Of a DNA stretch of 64,000 nucleotides, positions 24,925-35,794 are shown in pieces. The notes beneath the pieces are model-generated. The model was not told the origin of the DNA, ran no database searches, and worked only from the letters and a program-made list of their open reading frames with translations. This stretch comes from Sipunculus nudus (taxonomy: Eukaryota; Annelida; Sipuncula; Golfingiida; Sipunculidae): assembly GCA_026874595.1 (NCBI GenBank), contig CM049316.1, positions 1,054,001 through 1,118,000 of the forward strand. Direction: 5' to 3'. A program made the translations under genes and the position numbers. Position 1 is the first letter of the stretch; every line of letters begins with the position of its first letter.

Positions 24925-26276
24925 TAACTAGAATACGGATAGTCGACAAGCAACTACGTGTATCAGCCTAAATCAGAGTGGAACGGGTGAAGTGAGGCAT
25001 GGATTGAGTGGCAAGGGGAAATAGAGTGAAGTGTTGCATATAAGCATGGATGTCTGCAGCCAAATGGTGTATGTAGGTTGCGCCACCTACCACAAAATCC
25101 AGAAAGCCATCCAAGTTGTATACATATGCAAAATTTGAGGCAGATAAGTCAAACCACTATATGTTTATGAGTGATTTTAGCCCGTGGCAGACAAACAGAT
25201 GGACGCTGTGCAAAAATGGTTGAAGGTGGCGCCACCAGTTTTGCATATGATAAAGAGCTATGTGAGAACTATACACATGCAAAACTTTGGCCCAATCGGT
25301 AAAACGGTTCCCAAGATATGAGCTTGGATGTCTGCTGCATAAACTAGAATGCAGGTGGCGCCACCTGTCATAAAATCAAGAGAGCTGTCGGGGATGTATA
25401 AACGTGCAAAAATTTAGGCAGATATGTCAAACCACTGCCGAGATATGAGTGATTTTATCCCATGGCAGACAAACAGACGGGAGCTGTGCAAAAATGGCTG
25501 CAGGTGGCGCCACCAGTTAAGCGTATGATTAAGAGCTATGTGAGATCTATACACATGCAAAATTTTGGCCCAATCGGTCAAACAGTTCCCGAGATATGAG
25601 CTTGGATGTCTGCAGCCTAAACGTGTATGTAGGTGGCGCCATCTGTCATAAAATCAGAAAAGCTAACAGGATGTATACACATGCCGAATTTCAGGTGAAT
25701 TAGTCAAATCACTGCAGAGATATGAGTGATTTTATCCCATGGCAGACAAACAGACGGGAGCTGTGCAAAAATGGCTGCAGGTGGCACCACCAGTTTTGCG
25801 TATGATAAAGAGCTATGTGAGATCTATACACACGCAAAATTTTGGCCCAATCGGTCAAACGGTTCCCGAGATATGAGCTTGGATGTCTGCAGCTTAAACG
25901 TGAATGTAGGTGGCGCCTCCTGTCATGAAATCAGAAAAGCTATCCAGGATGTATTAGCATGCCGAATTTCAGGTGAATTAGTCAAATCACTGCAGAGATA
26001 TGAGTGATTTTAACCCAAGGCAGACGAACAGATGGACACTGTGCAAACATGGTTGCAGGTGGCGCCACCATTTTTTGTGTATGTTATAAAGCCCTCCAAG
26101 GGCTACATTTGTGCAAAAAAATTTTCCTGATCCTGATGTGACCTGAACATAATCCCGGGTTTCGTAAAATTCCGCCCAGCAGTTACGGAGGAGTTCTCCG
26201 GACACCTACGCGGCGGCGGCGGCGGCGTGCAGCTGAAAACATAGTATGCGCAAAACTCTGTTTTGGCGGATACAAT
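24925..26276 (+). mobile_element. Family D element D2 (HINE-like) with 278-bp core units
   Basis: The 5' end carries TAGTCGACAAGCAACTA (small hairpin), then GTATCAGCCTAAATCAGAGT (24960-24979). The core repeats every 277-278 bp: GGTGGC begins at 25225, 25503, 25780 and 26058. Each unit holds two copies of the palindrome GGTGGCGCCACC or a near form. The 3' end has a GCG run (about 26212-26227), GAAAACATA and a hairpin (26244-26273) ending ACTCTGTTTTGGCGGATAC, the inverted match of the 5' motif. No coding capacity. Confidence 0.72.
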
Positions 26277-26805
26277 TATATGATGACAAGTTAAAATGAT
26301 TTCCTCACTAAACTGTGTTTAATTTGGACTTCCAGTTATCATGACCATAATTAGCAGCATGAAAGTCATACATATTTATGATTACTACTAATAAATGCAT
26401 AAATTACCATCTCATCTGTTACCCTTTTTTGAGGACTACTCAAGACTAACTGGTTTTGTTGAAACGTCAGTAAATCATAAGAAACATGAATATTTTGTAC
26501 TGTCTGGTTTTGTGTCAGTGAGTTAATGCTGCAGTAACAAAATCAACAGTTGCTGTCTCAGATATTCAAAATACACCCCTAGCTGTCAATCCAACCCTAG
26601 GGCCCTGGTAAGGTCTGACTTTAAAATGCAGAGGATTCTAAGGGAGATCTCTGTAGGTAAGGAATGGTTAACAGTTTTATTTTGTCCATAATTTTTTCAT
26701 CAATCAGACTTCAATGTCCCCTTTTGTCAGATGTTGTACAGAAGGCAGTGAAGTCCTAGATAATGCTTTATGCTAAAAAAAAATATTATACACTTACTGA
26801 CTTAC
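26277..26805. other. Unique spacer, no gene seen
   Basis: Nothing recognised between the D2 hairpin and the 42-bp array. Confidence 0.4.
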
Positions 26806-27605
26806 TATGTTAATCTACAATTAACCAGAATAAGACAATCCAGCCACTGTGCTAATCTACAATTAACCAGAATAAGTCAATCCAGCCACTATGCTAATCT
26901 ACAATTAACCAGAATAAGACAATCCAGCCACTATGCTAATCTACAATTAACCAGAATAAGTCAATCCAGCCACTATGCTAATCTACAATTAACCAGAATA
27001 AGACAATCCAGCCACTATGCTAATCTACAATTAACCAGAATAAGTCAATCCAGCCACTATGCTAATCTACAATTAACCAGAATAAGACAATCCAGCCACT
27101 ATGCTAATCTACAATTAACCAGAATAAGTCAATCCAGCCACTATGCTAATCTACATTTAACCAGAATAAGTCAATACAGCCACTATGCTAATCTACAATT
27201 AACCAGAATAAGACAATCCAGCCACTATGCTAATCTACAATTAACCAGACTAAGAAAATCCAGCCACTATCCTAAACTACAATTAACCAGACTAAGACAA
27301 TCATGCCACTATGCTAATCTACAATTAACCAGAATAAGACAATCCAGCCACTATGCTAATCTACAATAACCAGAATAAGACAATCCAGCCACTATGCTAA
27401 TCTACAATAACCAGAATAAGACAATCCAGCCACTATGCTAATCTACAATTAACCAGAATAAGTCAATCCAGCCACTATGCTAATCTACAATTAACCAGAA
27501 TAAGACAATCCAGCCACTATGCTAATCTACAATTAACCAGACTAAAACAATCCAGCCAATATGCTAATCTACAATTAACCAGAATAAGACAATCCAGCCA
27601 TTTAT
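26806..27605. repeat. 42-bp array, about 19 copies, two-unit higher order
   Basis: The unit is CAATCCAGCCACTATGCTAA followed by TCTACAATTAACCAGAATAAG and one base. Early copies alternate strictly between AAGACAATCC and AAGTCAATCC, so the real repeat is an 84-bp dimer there. The 42-bp period keeps a plus-strand frame open for 199 codons (repeat LTRIRQSSHYANLQ). I treat this as an array rather than a gene: two later units lose one base, which shifts the frame. Confidence 0.9.
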
Positions 27606-30117
27606 GCAGGACTATGATGAACTATCATTTGCAAGACATAAATGATGAAGATAAAACAGAAGTGCACTTAATAACTGAAATTCATGGTTATAACGATAAT
27701 AAAAAGATATAATAATTACATACATTATAAATTCAATACGTGATAATTTACATATTTATATTCACACATTACTAAGTATCTAGAAATCTATAAATGAAAA
27801 CTTTCACATGTAACAACTTCCATTTCAATAAACTTCCTTTACTGAATAGTTAAATTTAAAAGATAATTAGATAAAACATTTAAGATAATATATGCTCCTT
27901 TTTACTTCTTTTCAGGTAGCATTACCTGGTCGTGTGTGAGGTATCACCTCACCAGACATACCCGGCCAGATTCTTGCCACACCAAGAGCACAGATATGAC
28001 CTTTTAGGATATCAGAGAGCCTGCTTAGAAAACCTGTGATACATAAACCAAGAAGATCACCAGACAAATCCCTTGGTTCAGCATTTACATCCAGCGGCTG
28101 TAGCAGCAAACTGATAACATAACCCAGGCTGGAAGTGCCACATAGTCAAATCAGTCAAATTGAAGATCAACAAAGAAGGCTGTCAACCAAGCTTAGGGCC
28201 TTCAGAGAAAAACAATTAATATAAGCTCATTCATTACTAGAAGTCAGGATTTAAGACAAATAATAAGTGACAATAGTTGAATTAATCAATAAATGTTAAA
28301 AAGGAAGTGTAAATGACAGATTTTATAAGTGATTGCTATAAACAGCAAAAGAAAATTAAAACCAGCAATATTGACTTACACACAGATGAAATAGAACATT
28401 TAAATTTATAGATAATATGAAAAGCACCAAGATCATCGCTGGAAAGACCAGTCATTCAGCGGAAAAAAAAGAAGAAATATCTCAAGCTTTATGGTGACAT
28501 GTACTGCACAGCAACTATCACCTTGCTTTAGCCACAGATAAAATATTAACAGAAACTGCCAGTTAAGGGAGAGAGATCAAGGAGTTGAGCAGTTCAACGA
28601 ACTTCTTTGCAACTGCCACCATTTGGAAGGAACTGGAAGAAAACTGGAGCTAGCAAAGAATGGGAGGTGTTTACTGCTCCTGCCAAGGTGAAGGTTTTTC
28701 AGGATAACATACAATGTATTTCTGTCACTGCTTGCTCCTGGGACTATCAATCACTCTTCAAAACGCTGACACTTCAGGGCTCATTTATCAGAGATGCCTT
28801 TGCCAATGCCTGGCAGGAATAAGCCTTATTACACAGAGCTTGGCCCAGATTTACAAATTAAGTGAAAATAATATAATTTAAACTGCTGGGACATCAAGTG
28901 TGACAGCAACCACAACTAGTTTTGGAAACTTAATGAGCATAATGGTTCTATAGGACATCAATTTGGAGAAGAACACGGTTCTATAGAATATCAATTTGGA
29001 GAGGAATAAAATGATTCTTAAGAGATATGTGTATTTGTAGGTTATCAGTCACACTGTTGACAAAAGCAACAACTGATATCACTTGCGAATGGAAAAAATT
29101 TGATCATTTTAATCATGTTAAATTGACAATTCTTGCTGACCAATATAACATCCACTCTTAATGGTCTGAAAGCTCTCCTGCATACAGAGTAAATGAGATG
29201 CCAAATATGAAATTCATCAAAATATAATTGGTTGCCAAGGGTTGTGAATTAAGCATCTGTCAAGAAGATAAGAGATGTGACTTTGTTGATACAGTGTTAT
29301 TCAAATAAATGGCAAGTCCCATGGCACTGTTTGAGGAGCAAGCTAATCTTGAAACATAACTTATTGAGGAGGAAAATATGACATTTCCTCAAAGTCTGAC
29401 AGAAAATTCTGCAATGACATTCTCTTTGACTCTCATGAAATTAATCTTCTAGGGTAATCACATGCACATACAAGCAGAACAAAACTACAGTTACATCTCG
29501 TTACAAAATGCTGATTAAATTTCCACAGATCACTGCTTCAGAATACCTGTATGATAATTGTGACACTCTTAATACATGGCTGAGATCTATCAATAAAGTT
29601 ATATTGAGACTCAAAATCTGAAAATATTCAAAAGAATTTAAGCCTATATGTTCAGATAGGACAGTGTTAACCAGGATATAAGAAAGGAGGTCATTTAGCA
29701 GCAGTGAATGAGGAATCCAGTGGCAACTATTGCTTATTAAATTGGTAATGGACACAGTCAGCTGTAAATTGACATCTGATCACAGGAACAAGATAGTCCT
29801 GATAAAGAGTTGACAGACTGATATAAAAAAAAGTCAGGACACACACAGTCAAAAGGAGCCTAAATTTAACTGCCGCTTTCAACTGTAAAAAAGAATACAC
29901 AAGGATTCGATTTAGGAGACAAGGGAACCAAAGAATGAGACAGTCCTGGTTTAGAGATGACATACAGTTTATCAGAAACTCTGTAAGGAAATCTTTAAAA
30001 GGAAGAACAGATTAAGTGTTCCAGTGCAAATTTTGCATTTAACTTCATCAAAGAACACAACAAGATTTTCTCTTCTGGAGACCAGAAAAGTTATAGGACT
30101 GTCAAAGAAAATCTGAT
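27606..30117 (+). other. Non-coding lead-in to the receptor gene; possible 5' leader
   Basis: No second gene is visible. A pyrimidine-rich tract ending TTCTTTTCAG (27906-27915) resembles a 3' splice site and could start a long 5' leader exon that runs into the receptor, but this 2.2-kb stretch contains many upstream ATGs. A 71-codon open frame at 28607-28822 shows no family motif. RNA evidence would be needed to place the transcription start. Confidence 0.3.
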
Positions 30118-31206
30118 ATGGATCTACAAGAGCTTCCAGGACCATTGTTACCATCGACAAACTGGACAGAAGAGGAACTGCTGGAGATGTACTGGAAACG
30201 TACTGATGAATACCAGATAAGACAGCACTTGTTAACCTACCTACCACCAGTCTTCATCATTTTTGGAATTTTGGGCAATGCTGTATGTTGTGTTGTGATC
30301 AATAAAAGTGGGATGCGTGGAGATGCAACCAGATTCTATTTAGCAACCTTGTGTCTTGTGAATGTGCTAATCCTCTTCATGGGTTGTGGACTTCATTGGT
30401 TTTCTCACATCACCAATAGCCAACATGTGGCCATGTTGACTGACTGGATGTGCAGAGTATGGCAGTGTTTCTTTAATATTCTTCTGTACTCCAGCTCTTG
30501 GGTAGTGGTAGCCATGTTAGTGGAACGCTATGTCTATACTTATCATCCTAAGGTACGTTCGACTTTGTGTTCTCTGTATGCTGCAAAAGTCTCTATACTC
30601 ATCATCTGTGTTGGATTGCTTTGTGTTGCCGTTCATGCTCTGTGGACCTATGAATTAACCAGAGATGGGTGTTACGTAGATCATAGTTTGCATTCTTTTC
30701 ACACAAAATTCTGGCCCTGGTTTTCAGCCTTTGTGTATATCTACCTCCCTGTTGTCACCATTACTGTATTTGATATTTTGCTGCTGTGTGCATTTTTGCC
30801 ATCTGACTGCCACAGATCCCGCATCAGCCAAGCCAGTGAACAAAACGGAACTCTAACAAAAGTTAGCCTCTTGATTTCTTTTGTTCACTTAACTCTTTCA
30901 CTCCCAACTATAATTTTAAATCTTATTGACTACTGGGTCCCTAGTTTACGCCAGTCTCCAATGCCAATATCACGTCTTCTCCTTGCTCTTAGTGTATGCC
31001 AAATTCTATCCTGTTTGAATCACAGTACAACATTTATAGTGACATATATAATGTTGCCTGCCCTGCGTAAAGACACCACTCAGTGTCTGACACATGCTTG
31101 TAAGCGACTTAACCAGCCCCAGCATTACCAGCTGACACCAATAGAGATCAGTACAGAAGATATTGGCCAGGACACCAGTGAAAACAGTCATGTGACTGTT
31201 CTTTAA
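30118..31206 (+). CDS. Class A (rhodopsin-like) GPCR, orphan, single exon
   Basis: This 362-residue protein is a seven-helix plasma-membrane receptor expected to signal through G proteins. N15-W-T is an N-glycosylation site. Helices lie at about 40-62 (GN at 53-54), 73-95, 112-134, 153-175, 198-226 (P211), 247-270 (P263) and 287-311. C112 and C185 are placed for the extracellular disulfide. ERY (136-138) is the DRY-box variant. ICL3 is short, and C323 and C328 could be palmitoylated. Departures from the family are N82 at the usual Asp of helix 2, SLP instead of CWxP in helix 6, and NHSTTFIVTY in place of NPxxY. An in-frame TAG at 30094-30096 and a G at -3 and +4 support this start. Length is normal for the family. 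The ligand is unknown; peptide-receptor-like is an inference. Intronless class A receptors are common in molluscs. Confidence 0.92.
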   Translation: MDLQELPGPLLPSTNWTEEELLEMYWKRTDEYQIRQHLLTYLPPVFIIFGILGNAVCCVVINKSGMRGDATRFYLATLCLVNVLILFMGCGLHWFSHITNSQHVAMLTDWMCRVWQCFFNILLYSSSWVVVAMLVERYVYTYHPKVRSTLCSLYAAKVSILIICVGLLCVAVHALWTYELTRDGCYVDHSLHSFHTKFWPWFSAFVYIYLPVVTITVFDILLLCAFLPSDCHRSRISQASEQNGTLTKVSLLISFVHLTLSLPTIILNLIDYWVPSLRQSPMPISRLLLALSVCQILSCLNHSTTFIVTYIMLPALRKDTTQCLTHACKRLNQPQHYQLTPIEISTEDIGQDTSENSHVTVL

Positions 31207-31498
31207 AGGTACCATTCATTTTGTACATATATATTACATGTTAAAGTAAGCATTCCAAAAGTGTTCAACCACTTCTCATGGTGCAAAGATTGGATTGTTT
31301 ATGCATTGATAATGTATCTATTTGACACTTTCATCATTCATTGAATATATCATAGATATGGTTCTTTGAGTTAGAAGAATAATGTGAAGTTAAGGTGTTT
31401 GCTAAAAAAAAATGTATGAGCCATTACAACAGAGAACATCAATAATTATAACACTTTGAAAGGGCATAAGCTTGGTGTATATATCTATGTATGTTGGA

Positions 31499-31504
31499 AA
31501 TAAA
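31499..31504 (+). terminator. Poly(A) signal AATAAA of the receptor gene
   Basis: AATAAA occurs 293 bp past the stop codon and is followed 25-40 bp later by a T/G-rich stretch (CAGTTGTTTTTTC), the usual arrangement for cleavage and polyadenylation. It lies only about 65 bp before the family C element, so the 3' UTR ends in unique sequence. Confidence 0.65.
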
Positions 31505-31570
31505 AGTGTTTAAACTCTTTAACTTCAGTTGTTTTTTCATCAAAATAGAAACAAGCAAATTCATGGAATT

Positions 31571-32720
31571 AATGTCCCCTGCTTTGGGATCTTGTTGTTT
31601 TTCATGCTAAATAAAGGACAGAGTGACAGACAGACAGACAGAAGCCAGACACTCCAAAACAAATCCCAACCAGGGTAAGCATGAGAGCAATCACTGACCA
31701 AAATTTGAATGAAATTGGATAATATTTAGGAAGGTTATCCCACAGAAAGAAAACCTGCCAAACTGACAGAGAGACCGACGAACATAAGCCAGACACTTCA
31801 AAACAAACAAAAACCAAGGTAAGCATGAGAGCAATCAATGACCTAAATTTGAATGACATCGGATAATATTTAGGTAAGTTATAGCAGGGAAACGAAAACC
31901 TGACAGACAGACAGACAAAGTGACAGACAGACAGAGAAAAGCCAGACACTTTAACACTAATCCAAACCAAGGTATGCACGAGAGCAATCACTGACCCAAA
32001 TTTGAATGAAATCGGATAATATTTAGGAAAGTTATCGCACGGGAAGGAAAACCTGACAGACAGACAAAGTGACAGACAGAAAGAAGCCAGACACTCTAAA
32101 ACCAATCCTAACCAAGGTATGCATGAGAGCAATCACTGACCCAAATTTGAATGAAATCGGATAATATTTAGGAAAGTTATCACACGGGAACGAAATCCTG
32201 ACAGACAGACAAAGTGACAGACAGACAGAAGCCAGACACTCTCAAACCAATCCCAACCAAGGTATGCATGAGAGCAATCACTGACCCAAATTTGAATGAA
32301 ATCGGATAATATTTAGGAAAGTTATCGCACGGGAATGAAATCCTGACAGACAGACAGACAAAGTGACACACAGACAGAAGCCGGACACTCCAAAACCAAT
32401 CCCAACCAAGGTAGGCATGGGAGCAATCACTGCCCAAAATTTGAATGAAACCGGATAATATTTAGGATAGTTAGCGCATGGAAACGAAAACCTGACAGAC
32501 AAAGTGACAGACAGACAGACAGAAGCCAGACACTCCAAAACCAATCCCAACCAAGGTATGCATGAGAGCAATCACTGACCCAAATTTGGATGAAATCGGA
32601 TTATATTTAGGAAAGCAATCGCACGGAAACGAAACCTGACGGACCGACAGATAGACAGACAGACAGACAGACAGACAAACCCAATACAATGTCCCCTGCA
32701 TCCGCAGAGTGGGGACAAAA
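31571..32720 (+). mobile_element. Family C element with 146-bp tandem core
   Basis: The 5' end is AATGTCCCCTGC (31571-31582). The same motif reappears at 32688-32699 as the left arm of the 3' hairpin (32691-32716: GTCCCC-TGC ... GCA-GAGT-GGGGAC). Between them are about 7 units with GCCAGACACT at 31644, 31788, 31941, 32086, 32231, 32380 and 32525 (period 144-153 bp). Each contains GACAGACAGACA runs, and a longer GACA microsatellite (about 32649-32678) sits just before the hairpin. Minus-strand frames of type SVCLSVCLSV are translations of this microsatellite. No coding capacity. Assigned to the HINE-like group by architecture. Confidence 0.65.
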
Positions 32721-32989
32721 AAAGTGTCATTAAAGGGGCCCAATACCTATAAAGTAAGCTGAATTGACGGAAAAATAGCGTCTTCTCTCGGAAATAAATT
32801 GGTACCTGCCAAAATATTATCTTGAAACTGTTTGCATACTCCTGCAAATGAGTGTTAAAAGCAGTGGACCAGGCATGATCACAGGTGTCAACATAAACAT
32901 ATATGGGGCAACTTGTATCATGGAGCCAAAACACATGTCAATCAGGAGATGCCCTGAATGACTAAAATGGCCCAAAAAATATAATTCAT

Positions 32990-35525
32990 ATTCCAGCTTG
33001 CTCAAACACTGCGTGATTCTAAGGTCTATGTATATCTGCTATAATTTATGTCCATCTAACTTATCTGGTGCTATATGCTCAAAGAATATAGGTCACAGAG
33101 GCCTTATATAGTGTTTCTAAGAAGATTTTACAGGGCCCTTCCTGAAACTTCCTAAATTTTAATTAAATTAGAAGTTTCTACATCCAATGGCACCATTTAT
33201 GCCCATCTGACTAATATTATAGGGTGCAAAAATCATGTTCACAGAATAAAGATACAGTGACCTTATTTTGGTTTCCAAGGATACATTTTTTTTTATCACA
33301 TTTCTGGATCCAACATTAATGATTATGGCCATGTCTGACTTTCTTGGTGCTCAAAATTAGGTTTTCCTCTCATACCTCACAGATTATAGGGCATCATGGT
33401 GTTGAAGGAGATTTGCTGAAGACCTCCTTGAACTTTAAGTAAGAAGGTTTTAGTTTGACCTTTATGATTTGTGCATATCTCACTTTCAAAGAACTCAAAT
33501 CATGTTTTTTCCTATAACTCACAGAATATATGTAACACAGACGTTATTTCCAGATTCAATAGAAACTGCCAAGAACCTCCCTGAATTTTATAAAAATAGA
33601 AGGTTCTGAGTCCAACAGTTAAATTCTGGGCCATGTGTGACTGGAGCTCAAAATCATGTTGATTGCCAGTAGCTCATAGAATACAGGTCACCATGACCTC
33701 ATTTCAGGTTTCCAAAGAGATCTGACCAAAACTTCCCTGGATGATATGTTAAAAGATTTCAAGGAAAATGGATATAATTTGAATCCTGTCTGTCTGGAGG
33801 CTCAAAACAAGTTTTTTGGTCTGTTGGTCACAGAGGATAAGTCCCCATGACCTCATTTCAGGTTTCCAAAGAGATCTGTCCAATACTTCTCTGGATAATA
33901 TGTTAAGATTTAAAGAAAAAAGGATATAATTTTTACCCTATCTGTCTGGGGGCTCAAAAAAGGTTTATTTTTGGTCTGTAGCTCACAGAATAAAGGTCTA
34001 GTGACCTAATTTCAGGATTCCAAGGCATTTTGCCCAGAAACTCCCTGGATGGTGTGTTAAAAGATTCTAGGCCAGCAGATGTGATTTGTACCAATTTGAC
34101 ATTCAAGGTACTCAAAGAACATCACAGTGACATAATTTCATATTTCTATGGACATTTGCAACGGACCTACTCAATTTTACATTAGAAGAATCTAAGCCTT
34201 AAGGATACAATTTGTTCCCTATCTGACTGTCTGGGTGCTCAAAATCATGTTTTTGGCCCATAGGTCACATAATATAAGCCATCATGACCTTATTTCAGAT
34301 TTCCTCTTATATTTGCCTAGAACCTCCCAGGGTGTCACATTAGAAGAATCAAAGCCTTACAGACTTTATTTGTGCCAATCTAATATGTAACTGTGCACAT
34401 TTGACATATCTTTTTCCTATAAGTTGCAGAATATAGGTCATGGTGACCTCATTTCAAGTTTGCAAGAACATTTGCCCAGGGCCTCCCAAAATGTAATTTT
34501 AGAATATTCTAGGCCTAAGAAATACAATTGTGCCCCGTCTGTCAGTCTGGATGCTCAAAATCATATTTCGGGTGCGTAGGTCATTGAATATAGGTCACCA
34601 TGACCTAATTTCAGGTTTCCAAGGAGATTTGCCCAGAACCTCCCAGGATGCTGCGTTAGGAGATTCTAGGCCTAACAGATATAATTTGTACCCTTATGAC
34701 ATGCAGGAGATGCAAAAGAAATCTTTTCCTAAAGATCGCAGAATACAATTTATGTTTTAAAGGACATTTGCCCAGGACCTTGTTGAAGGTTACGCTAGAA
34801 GATTCTTGGCTAAATGGATATGATTTATGCTCCGTCTGACTGTCTTGGTGCCACCAGTCTGCAAACACTGATGAAACACTCCATAATTAATATCCATGCA
34901 AAGAATCATGGTGATCTCTGCATTAGTTGTTCAGATACTGCAGTTTTTGTATAAAATTTTTCATTATTCAGAGGGGTATTTTGGAGCCATACAGCTTAAA
35001 GGATATGGGTAACAGAGACCTAATTTCAGGTTTCCATGGAATCTTTTCATAGGTCTCTCAGTTTGTCAATAAATGAAGATTCTAGGTCCAGTCTTTACGA
35101 TTTGTGCCCTGTTAACAGATGTTCACATTTTTAAAGTCTCAAAAATAGAGAAAAAAATTCGTAAAACAAAACATCGAAAAATACAGATGGTGCCACCAGT
35201 CTGCAGGAACTGATGGAACATCTCATGATCAATAGATTTGCCAAAAATCATGACCATCAGTGATGTAGTTAATGAGATATTGAAGTTTTTGTATGAAATT
35301 TTTTACTATTCTGGGGGGGTACTTTGGGGCCCCATAGCTGGAAGGATATGGGTAACAGAGACCTAATTTCTGGTTTAGAAGGAGATTTTTCATGGTCCTC
35401 CCAGAATGTCAAGTTCCAAGATTCTAGGTCCAGCGGTTACGATTTGTGCCTGGTTAACGGACAGACGGACGACGGACAAAGGGTGATCGCTACAGCTTAG
35501 ATGACTTACAGTCAGCTGAGCTTAA
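32990..35525 (+). mobile_element. Family B element B1, 155-bp diverged core, intact 3' hairpin
   Basis: The core holds about 13 diverged units of roughly 155 bp, each with a version of ATTTCAGGTTTCCAAGGAGA and CACAGAATATAGGTCA (e.g. about 33700, 33855, 34605, 35020). The last part has a GGTGCCACCAGTCTGCAG module (about 35188). The 3' end is a GGACGGACGACGGACAAAGG microsatellite and hairpin 35494-35522 (AGCTTAGATGACTTACAGTC then AGCTGAGCT). I could not find its 5' end, so the start is approximate and it may be truncated. No coding capacity. Confidence 0.6.
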
Positions 35526-35794
35526 AAGGTAAAACTAATAATGCTTGAAGCCTCATTTAATATGATGCTCAAATAATACGCTGTGCTGGAGCTCTTGGAG
35601 ATCCTTTGAGTAAACTAGACATTCTAGATCAGTTGAATAAAGATGACATGATATCTCAGTCAAAAAATGTCATATTCATCATAAATCAAAGTTTTGTTAT
35701 TGTAAGGCTGTGAGCATATCTAAAACACACCTGGGCAGTGTTTTTCACTTTAGATATCGTTTGATTTAAGCACTGATCAGTGGCCATAAGCTGC

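Noticed and set aside
26770-27369. 199-codon open frame with a 14-residue repeat as a repeat protein gene
   Set aside because: The array continues past the frame with one-base deletions, and no signal, domain or splice context supports a gene.
31602-32934. Minus-strand frames rich in SVCLSVCLSV as secreted or membrane proteins
   Set aside because: They translate the GACA microsatellites and 146-bp units of the family C element.
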